Below are positions 23,201 to 35,700 of a DNA stretch of 64,000 bases, piece by piece. This DNA comes from Diadema setosum (Eukaryota; Echinodermata; Echinoidea; Diadematoida; Diadematidae). The notes under the pieces are model-generated. The model saw only the letters and a list, made by a program, of their open reading frames with translations, ran no database searches and had not been told where the DNA came from. The stretch is taken from the NCBI RefSeq assembly GCF_964275005.1, contig NC_092705.1:22577980-22641979 (forward strand), in the 5' to 3' direction. Position 1 is the stretch's first letter. Every line of letters begins with the position of its first letter. Position numbers and translations under genes: made by a program.

Positions 23201-26200
23201 TCTAAGAGAGCTAGAAAGGCGAGGAAGGAAAGGAGGATCGAAGCAGCTGATGATGAGCAAGATGTAGAAAGCAATGAGGATGAGCAAGATACAGAATATC
23301 TTGCTGGCGGTTTCTGAGCAGGGAAATGGTAAAATATTGATTTAAATGCAATTGAATAGAATGTACTGCCATGGAATACATTTAAAGTCATTGTGAAACT
23401 GTCCTGTTCAAGATAAATAATCTAAATAGGCTCATGATATAATTTGTATGGCCGTAATGGACTTTGTTTTACTTTTTATGAAATTGTGTTATTATTTGTC
23501 AACTTTCAACGCGATTTCCTCAAAATGTAATTTCTTCACTACTATGTGTCACTCTTACAGTGATAATTCAAGTTTTCATTGGAATATATGCTTCATTTTT
23601 GGCTCAAATGATAAGTAGACTCTGGAGAACAAAATAGACTTTTCTTACTGTTATATGTACTCCCTAGACTGAAATATGGGGAAATATGTGACAATATTAC
23701 ATCATAAAAATATGGATGAAAACTAAAAATTAAAAAAAAATATTTGTAATACCCCTACTACATAAAGAAAAGTCTATTTTGTAAATTACCTTACAAATAA
23801 ACTTTCCAGAAAGTTTCAGCTCAATAGGGGTAACCATTACAAAGTTATTTGAGTAAGAAGATTTTTCTTTGTTTTTCATTGTTTTTATCAGATGACCTTG
23901 AACGAACCGCTAAAATGTGGAAATTGATATTGTACTTTACACTTTGATGCACAATGACTGATGTATCAAAACTTTGAAGCAGAAATACAAGAATTAAAAA
24001 AAATGGCTAAAATTGTACAGGCTTGCCTTAATAACAGGGTGCAGAAAAAAAGTAAAATGTTTAACTCTTTAGCAACTGAAGATTCCGTTCATAATGGCCT
24101 ATGGTTCCATAGAAGGTACAACAACTACTCTTATTTCAACAACTTTTTAAATTATGTAAAATATCTCACCGCATTTTTTTTTGTGTGTCTATAATAAGTT
24201 ATGTTTATATGAAAGCCTCTATTACGACTTCTTTACCTAGATAATTGTGTGTCACAGACGTAATACTGGCTTACTGCTGTTGACCTTTGACCTCTTTTAA
24301 ATTCCATAATTATACATTCTATTTGAAAATGATTTTAATGGTTAAACATAATTCTTTAAAAAAAACGGACGGGCGGTTCGGGCTGTTCAGTTACTAATGG
24401 GTTAAAATTACATTTCATATACAATTATATTTCATATATACTCATATTTTCATGAAGTATCCATGTACGGACCAAGAGGCATCAACACAAGTCAACATCA
24501 ATTTGATTTCAAGGACCTTTTATGAATTTTGTTACTCATCATTATGATTGCATGGTTCTGTTGCAGATTTGTTTTTTTCCTTTACTACCACATTTTTTTT
24601 TTTTTTTTGGGGGGGGGATCATTTAACATTGTCAACACTTAAATACAATTTCAGTTGCTCTTCATACAGAAGATATTTTGCGCATATCTAATTAATTCAT
24701 TAAACCAGTTACATCTCACATAACGAGTTGCCACTTTGATGACTACAAGATAATATATGTATATATATATATATATAATTATATATATATATACCGTATA
24801 TATATTCTTTCTTTTTTTTCTGCAGCAAAATTCTGCAAGGATTTGTTGGGTTAATTTTGTTTTAATCTTGATGGTGTACACACAACTTTTACTTAATGGA
24901 ATTTCGTTGCAGTGGAAATGGTTCCACGGGGTCTTGCAGGAACCGTTCAAGAAACCATCAAATTGGTGGAGCTTACGGGCGGGAAGGAGCATTTTGTTGC
25001 CATGTCGACAGAAGGGAAAATCTACTCATGGGGCGCCAACAACCGTCAGCAACTTGGCCGGCGGGAAAAGAAGAAAAACAGGAATAAAGGAAGAACGGGA
25101 ATGAAGGGCAAATTTTCTCATATCAGGTCAGAGACATGATTACAGAGGAAATCCACCCCCAAAATAAACCAACTCTGAAAGAAAGAGAGAGAAAAGGTCT
25201 TCACAGAACGTTGCAAAAATGACAAAATGGGATGAGAAATAAGGAAGAAATTAATTTTCTCTGTTTTTTATGTTCCTTCACCTCTATCTCTAGTTCCTCC
25301 TGATTATTTTTTCACCTTTTCCCCCTATTTTTCCCCTCCTTGCTGCGCAATCGTTGTCTTCCACATACCTTCAATTTCTTTGGAAATTCGTTCTGTTCCC
25401 CTTCTCTTGGGATTATTATAGCTCGGAAGGCCTTCAAGAAACATCCCATTAATGATTATTTAAAGGGATGTATTTCTCGTTTGAAACGAATGCCAATAGT
25501 GAAGTCTCTTTAGAACCTGCATTTGTATAATCAGTCTGTACAAACCTTTGCAGCGTAATTACAATGTAGGGCCTATGATCATATTCAGATAATGAGTAAT
25601 CGTTTTCATCTCGTGATGTTCCTCTATCTTATGATACTCGTGAGTGCATTATAGTTGAGTGAAATGTGGAAATATACTCATCCATATCTCTTTGTATATG
25701 TGCATCATTTCAGTGAGGTTGAAGGTTTGACTGAGCAGAAAGTCATCCAGATCGCATGCGGAGACTACCACTGTCTAGTCCTTACAAGAAGTAAGTATAG
25801 AGAGGAAAATTCAAGAAAAGAAAACAACAACAGAATGATGCAAGTTATCAATATCTACTTCTGATTTGAAATCGAGACTACCACTGTCTAGTCCTTACAA
25901 GAAGTAAGTATAGAGAGGAAAATTCAAGAAAAGAAAACAACACCAGAATGATGCAAGTTATCAATATCTACTTCTGATTTGAAATCGATTACAACGTTTT
26001 TCACCTGTGCATATTAAATTGATATGTAAGCCCACGATTGGCGAAGAATGATAGACCATCAAGGCCCTGTTTCATAAAGCTGTTCGTATAGTTAAGCACG
26101 ACTTTATGATGAGCCAAGTGGGTTTCGTATTAAATCATTGTTAATTTCAGTAGCTAAAGTCAAAGTTTGCAGATGATAATTATTATCTTTACATTTCAAC

Positions 26201-26685
26201 ACACGTTTCGAGTTGAAAGTGTATTATTGCCCAAATGTAGATGAAATACTGACATAGGCCCTACAGTCTTACTTTGTTAAAGACATATATATAAAAAAAA
26301 ATGGGTACACATATCGGCACTTCATATTCCAGTCTTTCGTAAAGTCATGAGTAACTTTACGAACAGCTTTATGAAACAGGGCCGTGAAACAGGGCCGTGA
26401 GCTTGTGTTTCTTGCTCAAGATATAGGACTGTGATTAACACGAAAAAGTTAATGTTTGGAATACAAATGAATTAACAGATTATTTGAAATACCGGTAGTA
26501 AATTTTTAACTGATTGAATAACTAGGTAATTAAACAAAAATGAAGATAATTCATTAAGTAAACAGATGAATGAGTTAAAAGGTAAAAACAAATAAATGAA
26601 TATAATGTATTGACAAAATTATGTGAATGCATTTCTACAAGCATAATTATTTAATGAAATGTGCCTGCGTGTCTGATTGTATGTT

Positions 26686-26722
<37 letters not shown>

Positions 26723-29700
26723 GAAGGCTTGTCACAGTCTTTGTGATCTTTGGTCTCCCCTCCACAGCTGGGAAGCTGTTCACATGGGGAGCCAACGACT
26801 GCAGTCAGCTTGGACTGGACAGTGGCACCAAGGAAGACGTGTCTCAAGCGACGGAAGTCGAGAGGCTTCGAGGCGTACCTCTGTCGAAAATTGCCGCTGG
26901 CGGCGCCCATTCGGTTGCCGTGACTACCTCCGGGAGAGCCCTGGTGTGGGGAAACAACGAATGCGGGCAACTTGGTCTTTCCCAAGAAAAGAGTGAGTAG
27001 AAAAACATCCCGTGAATGTTCTGACTGACCTGTAAATGGTGATGGTAATAGTGGCAATAGTAGATATAGTAGACTTAGTGACATTAATGATAATAATTCT
27101 AATAGTGCAGGTGTAGTGATGATTATGTGATAAAATCTATTATTATTATCGTCATTATCATTATCTTTATCATCATGGATAATGATCTGGGCCGGCGGAA
27201 CCGGGAAAGGGGGGGGGGGGCAGGGGGGCTCGGACCCCCACTTTTTTGCACCCTTATATAGGAATACATAGGGTGTCACCACTTTGCCTCCCCCCCCCCC
27301 CCCACACACACACACAAAACAGAAGTTACAGTAGCAAAATAATAGAATGAAACCCGGAAGTGGGCCGGCCATGATGATGACCTGGAAACTATAAAAGAAG
27401 AATACGATGTTTAAAAGGAAGAAGGAAACAAGAATGACGGCACATCTGTTTCAAAATAGTAATATTATTAATAAGAAAAAATTTTCAGCAGTGATATAGT
27501 GTATGCACGACACATACCGTCCAACAGGTTCGCTAAAGAGCTTTCAATCCGTTTGGAAAAAACAGAAGAAAAAAAAATGCCTAGGAAAACTTTTTTTAGG
27601 GAGATTTATTATTAATTTCTGATGTATTTATTTATCTGTTATCAAAGTTGCTTTATTATGTATTGATTCGTTAAGAAATACCACATACCACCAAAGCTAA
27701 TGGTCGTAGTTGAGTCACGTTTATTTCATCCTTACAGCGATTGATACTCCCACGCCACTTTCTAGTGCTAGAATGCTCCGAAATGTGCAGTCGGTTTCCT
27801 GTGGGTTCCAGCACACAACTTTCATCGCAAAAGTGAGTGCAATCCTGATTTATAAGCCTTTTGCGTGAATATTTTCTTTCTTTTATTTTTTGTTTTTATT
27901 AGGGACTACGAACACTAATGAAGCTTTGGGTGCCACAGACCGGTTTATCAATACTTTCAGAATAATAGCTGCCATCTTCTGCAGCTATAACAACTTCAGG
28001 AATATATAGTACTTTCGCATGAGGAACACAGTGATAAAATAAAAGATATTCGATCGTTTTGAGACTCGATTTTCAGTGTCTGAGCACCATTGATATCACT
28101 CTAAAGAACGTTCCAGTATCATGAACCAGAGTAAAATATATATTTTTGGGTTTAACTGTTGTTGTTGTTGCTTTTTTGGGGGAGGGGGAGGGGGATGGAG
28201 GGAGCTGAAAATTGAAGTAGGTACAGCAACATATTTGTTCCTTCTATTTTTTCAGTGGTCGCATCTGTACGAACATTTTTTCCAGACTTTTTTTGTGTGC
28301 ACTAAGTTATTTTTCTATTGGCATTCTTTACCTGAGGGGCCCACATGCCACATGCTTTGTCTTTTTTGTTGGTCCCTCCTTTTTTCCAAGTTGCGTATTA
28401 TTTCATCTTTATCACTTCAGTTTTCATGGCAACGTACTATAAAGTTCCACAATTGTTTTACAATTTCAGTTTACTTTGTTTTCCTTATGAAATCTTATTC
28501 TCTGTAACCAGAGAAAGTGAAATGTCTATGTTCTTTTAAAAAAATTAAATAAAATTTGAATTTGAATTGAAATGAAATATATCGAGTCTGCATTCGTAAT
28601 TGAGTATGTCTTGTCACGAACTTCATTTCATTTCATTTCATTTCATTTCTAGTAGAATCCACAAGTTTCATTTGTCGTGTTTGTTGTAAGATACATGTAC
28701 TAATGAAAGTCTACTAACCATAAAATGTGGATTTCCATGATTGCAGAACAAGAATCTGTTGGTCTTCGGAAAAGGGATACCACGAAACATTTCGGAAGTA
28801 GAGAGGGAACTGGAACCCGCCTACAACTGGTCCAAGACAATCTCCAACATATGGTGCACCGCGTAAGAAACGCCATTAAAGTATTATCATTGATTCTTTG
28901 GCAATCTTAATACAAGCCTCCACGGCAGAAAAAAAAGTCAGTGGACGTATAGGCATCACCACCAGTATAAATCCCATTGTGTAAGTTGTGTGTGTGTGTT
29001 TGACCACGTCTCCGGATTTCTTCAGTAAAAAAAAAAAAAAGTAAAGACAGTAAGTTGGTGCATTTTACCTCCCCCCAAAAACACACACACACACACACAC
29101 ACAAAAAAAAAAAAAAAAACATACGGGTTTCAGTCTCCTCTGAAAGATTTGTTCACTTTTTTCTTTTGGAAATATTTGTAATGCCTTAAAAGTTATCACC
29201 ATCACATTTCCTTGCCCTCACGAAAGGTCAAAAAAAGAAAATGACCACTACGCGCGCGCACACACACACACACATCGATGACTTTGTTATGATAACAGTG
29301 ATTATGATCAAATATGCATGTTATCGTTACTTTGTTTCAAAATGGCCATCATTTTATCATGAGGACAATTATTATCTTAAAATATAGTAAGTGGTAATTG
29401 GATAATATCATCATCATCCTTGAGCATCTTTTTCCACAACATGGGAATTGCTATCTTGTTTAGCTTCTTCACCATAGCTTGCGAGGAAGGATCGAGCGAC
29501 CTTTACGTCATCAATCATCGACATCGATCACTGATCGGAAAACAAGACGATGAACTTGAGCTTAGTGTCTTTGATCCGAGTCCATTGATGGAGGTCGACG
29601 AAGAAGGTGAATCCACTATCAGTTCAGGAACATTTTCAGTCGCCTCATGCTCTTGGCAGAAGAGACATGACGTTGGAGTTACCGATGCGATTAGAAGTTT

Positions 29701-32700
29701 CAGGTTTGTTTATTTTACTTCCATAGTAAAAGAAAAAAAAATAGTTTCAAATAGTAAAATAGATGCCTTTACAATAAATGACTGTACAGTTCTGGTTGAG
29801 GTGAGGAGGATTCAGGATTATAACATTTTTGGTGAGGTAATAAGAAATCTCTTATGATGAAAGAGCATGTAATTCCAAGGAGGAGACAACGTTTATTTAA
29901 TGATAATTGGCCTTGAAATGGCTGAGATATTCTATTATTCTATTCTATTATTCTATTCTATGATTTCAAATTCCAGCCTATCTGCCCCTGTGCACTTTCA
30001 AGCACATGCACGCACATTCACCACCATCACACATCAGAGTTTATTTTCCCCTGCTAGTGTACCTCCGCAGCAGAATTTGTATTGTTACGAATCTAGTACG
30101 TTCCTACCTTTTCCTCGGGCCGGCCATCTTTTCAAGCAATGCTTACAATGGCGGCCCTCTGCATAATCACTCCTTGAATATAATAATATTATGACAATAT
30201 CATTGTCATTGTAATCCCTGCTGCATAGACATGCATACTGTAATATTATATCATTAATTTCCTTTTATATCGTTGTTTATGTAAGTCAAACGACTCTGTT
30301 TCAAATATACTTTATGTGTTTCCCATGTTCATGATTATGTAATTTATGTAAATTGATTTGCAGAAAATAAAGTATCTAGCAAAACAAAGAAAAAAAAATA
30401 ATACATATAAAAACAAAGCTATGCTAATAAAATTGACAGGCCACGACTTTTATCAAGATCTCGCTGGATCCTCACCTCAACCAGTACGGTACTGTACAGT
30501 CGTATAAGAAAAAAGAAATACAAGGAGGGTCACCAATTTTCAGTGGTGGCAATGAACGTCCAGTATACCATGGGGCCCTGTTTTTACGAAAACGTATTTC
30601 ACACAGCATCACACAGTATATGAAAATAAAATGAATGTATAAAACGGTACAATATGTTTCACATGTTACATCATAATTACTAGGTTTGAAGCACGTCAAG
30701 AAAAGACGCAAAAACAACAATAGCAATACTAACAACTCTAACAACATCAGCAACAAAATCTTGTTGGGGAGATTTCAGTCCTATTCAAATTAATCTTTAG
30801 GACAAGAGGAAAATTGTTGTTAATCATCGGATATCTTAGCACACGTCTGTTGCAGAAATGTATTTTCTTTTCTTTTTTTAATGATAGGCTGGGATAGCTG
30901 GGGATCATTTTGATTACAGAGAAAGTAGGGAAATATCATACTTACAACGTATATTTGGGGCCATGTCAATGACAATTTTATACGTTAGTGGTAGCAGATG
31001 AATCTTTTGTCTTTTGGATAAGTACTGTGTTGATTTTATCACGGGGTTGAGTTCCCCGTTTAGTACTCAAATTCGGGTTCTGACGTACAATTCATGAAAT
31101 ATTCTGTCTTTAAAAATGATACAGATATTGAGTCAAGATGTGATGGTCATTTTGATGTGTAGGAACGCTTAAAGGTACAGTACTGCTCCGCGTCCTACTG
31201 TTCTTAGATCTCATGCTCAATTTTGTCTGAACATCGGGCGATAACAATACTGCATCCAGGTCGTCGGTACTTACGACACTCCCAATTAGCGGCGGATGCA
31301 ACGATGGTACCAAGGGAGCTACTTCAGATTGGGAAGAAATTGAGGAGAGAGGCATTCTTAGTCCCAGCATGGAGCATCACGACACAGCCCTCAGAGAGAA
31401 TGAGGCACTCACTCCCCGCTGCATCTCGCCTCCTCCTACCCACACCGCATCAGCGTCTTCGACTCCTGTAACCATGCCAACAACTGCATCTTACGGCGTC
31501 GCTACCATGCATTCTCCCACTAGCGATGCTTCGCCAGCTTACGGCACATCCAAAGACTCTTTACTCGCCCATCAAACGCCCCAGGTCCCGGATGCAGGCT
31601 TGGCAGCACCCAATGTCAAGGCAAATCTCGGAAACGGATGTATAAATGGTCAAGAAGACGCCAGGGAAGTTTCAGCGGGCGATGGCGACGGTATCAGCCA
31701 AGATGATGACTGCGGCAGTGCTGAAGCAGCTGCCGTAAGTCGTGGGGCGCGTCCAAAGCACAGACGTACCCCAGCAAAATGGAGTGGAAACATTTGTGCA
31801 TCAAGGAACCTCGTTTTCCTCTGTGCTGATGATGAGGTAATTCCAGGATGCCATTACTGTCGGCATAAAGCCAAACGATGCCTGTATTTCTTGGGCAACC
31901 ATAAAAACTCTGCGATAAACATGATAAAGAAGAAGAAAAAAAAAAACATAACAAATAAACTATAAAATAAAGTACGACCAGTATTGACAACGATTAGATA
32001 TCAGCAAATCAAACAATGGGCTGTTATCATGTATCAATGTAAATGCAGGTTGCAATCCCAAAATGTTCAAGTGATCAACAAGCATCAAAACTTGGAGAAG
32101 AAAAGCATAACAAATAGACTGTACAATAAAGTACGACCAGCATAGACAATGATCGAATACAGTTATCAGGATTTTTTTTTTTTTCATATCAATCTGAATT
32201 CAGGTTGCAAGACCAAAAATGTCAAGTACATGTAATCAGCTTGGACGAATTGCAGTTATACTGACGTTCATTTTGTGTTCAACGAAACTGGGTTATAAAA
32301 GAGGTTTCCTTCCCAAACATAGACGTAGGCGCCAAAAGAATAGGCTGTGCGCGTAACAGTTATCACAGCACCGCTTCTTCTGTAGGGGGCTAGGCTAGGG
32401 GCAGTAATGACGTGGGAATGGATAATTCGATGACAAAGCAATTCCGTTTTTATGTTGTTTCTGCGTGTAATGTTACTCACATCAATCTCTCTTTGAGATA
32501 TCATGCTAAATTCTGCTAGGACACGCAGATAAATTAGGTGAAATACATTGGCATATACTGGTACTCAGAGCGATGACGGCTGAGTACAATTTCAAGAAAA
32601 TTGCTCGTTTTTGTTATGAGTAACTTCATAATTGAAATGAACCAACTTATTTGAATAGAAACAACTCTTATTTGTACAATTATTCATTCAATCATTTATG

Positions 32701-35700
32701 TGTTTAATTGACTTTACATTTTATGTTCGTACACATGCTGGACCTTTTGGTCCTCCTAGTGTTAATGTTCACTTGATTATGTCAATTTGATGGTGTGTCT
32801 ACATGCGTGTGTGTGTGTTTGTGTTTGTGTGTGTGTGTGTGTGTGTTTTCTGTGTGTATGTTTGCTTGTCTAGGATTTGCCTATATAGATATCATCGACA
32901 GCTAAGAACATGATTGCGCCCTTAAAGGGATCGTATAGTTTGGTTGAGATCTGACTTAATTTTTCTATATATATATATATATTTTTTTTTTTTGTGAGAC
33001 AATGCGAAACCTCTTACAAGGTATAAAAAGCATGTAATTCCAAGAGGAATTAATTAATAATAAATGAATTAATTAATGGATATTGGTTTGGAAATGGCTG
33101 AGATATCCAAAACAAAGCAATTCTAATAAAAGTGGAACCCACCTTTTATTACAATCGCTTTGTTTTACTTTGTTTTTGGTTGTCTCAGCCATTCCAAAAC
33201 CGATTTTCATCAAATAAAGTTTGAACTAGACTTGGAATTTTTCAACACTGAAAAATTAGGTGATCCGATCTATTTGAAAATCAATGATTTGAGTCCTGAT
33301 ATCAATAGATATGACCATACTGGTTTCATTTGTGTTGAGGGGACAATGGCCGTGTGATGTTTGGATTCTCATTTAGAAAAGTGAGTCAGACCTGCCATCT
33401 TTGGTACCGAATTCCGCATACACTAACGAAAATACAGAATGGAATGTATTTGACCTTAGACCTCACTTTGCACACCCAAGATTGCATCTGAGCAACACGG
33501 TGGTTATTTTGCGAAATGATTCTTGTAACACGGTCTTTGCGTGTGCAAAATATGGGAAAGATAGGACATGTATTCGCCAAGATACAGGATGAAACGTTTA
33601 TGACCTTTGACCCTAATTTACATACCCAAGATGGTGTCCGATCAAGTAGTTGTTATTTTATGAAATAATGTATGTGATATGAACTAAACATGTGCAAAAT
33701 ATGGGGGTGATAGGGGCTGTTTTTCTTAAGTTATTGCAAAAAAAAGTTGCAGAAAGAAAGAAATATCCCAATACATCGAAGATAAGCTTTAATTACAACC
33801 AAGTATTTTGACGTGATCCCGACACCGTATGAAAAAATAAAGGGCACCATGACAATAGCCCAAAGTCTCAGCTACAACATATTAAAATATGGGAGAAATT
33901 CACCGAAGCATAAGTGAGCCAGTGCTCGAAAAAGATAGTCATGTCAATTTTCATTCCCAGAAATTACTGCACTCCCATAGAGATAACACGTAAACTGGTC
34001 AAATTTGACAAGGTTACTTTCAATCCATTTTTACGAAATGATGCCGTCATTTCATCAAAATTTTGTTTTACATTTTTGAAAGAGCATTTAATAAGCTACA
34101 ACATACCGAAATCTGGGAGAAAATCGGCAAAGGATAAGTGAGATACGCTCGAATGAACTTGAGATTTGATGACGTCATTTTGAAATTTTACTTTTTTTTA
34201 TTTCATTAAGAAATTTGATATCTTTTAATAATTTTTTTCAGATCGTCAACCCATGAAATGACATGTACAACTCATCAGCTTTCAGAATATAAAGAAAATG
34301 GGGCGTCACCGTCCATCCTGACGAGTAAAATCGAATTTAAAATTGGCGGTTTTTTTTTTTTTGCATAGTTGCACTGTATACCGCCATTGACGCGCGCGCG
34401 GAATTTCAACTTTGACGGGCCCGTTTGACGTCATATTGAGTCGGATTGACTTGAAACTTAGTAGAATTGTTCCCTGACATTTCAGACATCTGATCCATGT
34501 GAAAAATGGAAATTTCTATTGCATACAAGATGTGCGTGCGTATATGTGCGTGCGTATATGCGCGCGCGTGTACGCGTCCGTCGATTTTCTTATAAAATGC
34601 TCAAAATGACCTGAAACGTGTGCAAAACAATTTTGAGCTTGATTGGAGAATGTTAAAATTTCAACGCGCGCGTACGCGCTCGTTTAATTGAACATGATCA
34701 AATTTTAGGACATGAATCAACAGAACTTGACTTGAACCATATGATATGTAAAGTTCATTGAAAAATTCCATTCCATTAATTTGATACGAATGCAAACGTG
34801 ATTTCACATAATGACGTCATAGTGACGTCACGGTTGACTGATCACAATGATACATTAGATCTGTCATTCCTAGAAGATGATACATATATGGTATAAGTTT
34901 GAAAGTAATAGGCGAAGAACTTTTTGAGTTAACCGCTGCACAACATTTGAGGAGAAAGAAAGAAATAAAGAATCAGTACAGATACAGGTGATCCGAGAGG
35001 ATACTCGGATCACCTAATTCCTCTTAAAATGGTATGTTTTGTACTATTTCAAAAGTGGTTTCTTGGTATCTTTTTAAAAAGTTTAAAGCCCAATCATCAT
35101 CTCCACCAATACTATACCATGCCTTTGAATAACTCCTCATTTTGAATTTCTAAGTATCAGCAAGCAGGTAGCCGCAATGACCAATCACGATGTATAGCGA
35201 CAGTGACGGTCGAGCTCTTAAAGAGCGCCTCTAGCGCCGAAAATTCACCATCCAAGGCATCCTCCATACAGGAACTGAGAACTGCGTTTTCTTCTCCGGC
35301 GTGCCTGAACGCATCCTTCGCAGTCTCAGAGTAAGATTCGTATAATTTGTACCATTCTCGTTGTTGCCTGATATTTTTTTTTGTTGTTTGCTGCTGTTGT
35401 TGCATTATTTTTCTTGACACATTTTGCTGTTGCAAGAATCCCTCATTATAATTATGTCCGAATTCAACAAGATGTTGAATTAGTTACATCACTACAAAGA
35501 TGTTTTCCTCATTGCAATCAACACGAAAGTTAATGAATAATAATGAAGTATAGGGACGTTTGATGATGATAAATTACTGCGGTGATTATTAGCACGGCCT
35601 CTGGAAGAGCAGTGTTAATATTGAAGAGGCTGTCATTGGCAGAAAGTATCATTATGCAGGTACATTGTATAATTCATCATTTTCTAATTTCTACTTTTGT

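Noticed and set aside
20819-24034. piggyBac assignment because of TTAA
   Set aside because: The transposase has the Mutator/Kolobok-type motifs (CDGTW, GDGDSK, QNTNES), not a piggyBac DDD core.
26647-27372. 241-codon minus-strand frame
   Set aside because: Antisense of HERC exon 4 plus G-run and CA-repeat sequence; no domain.
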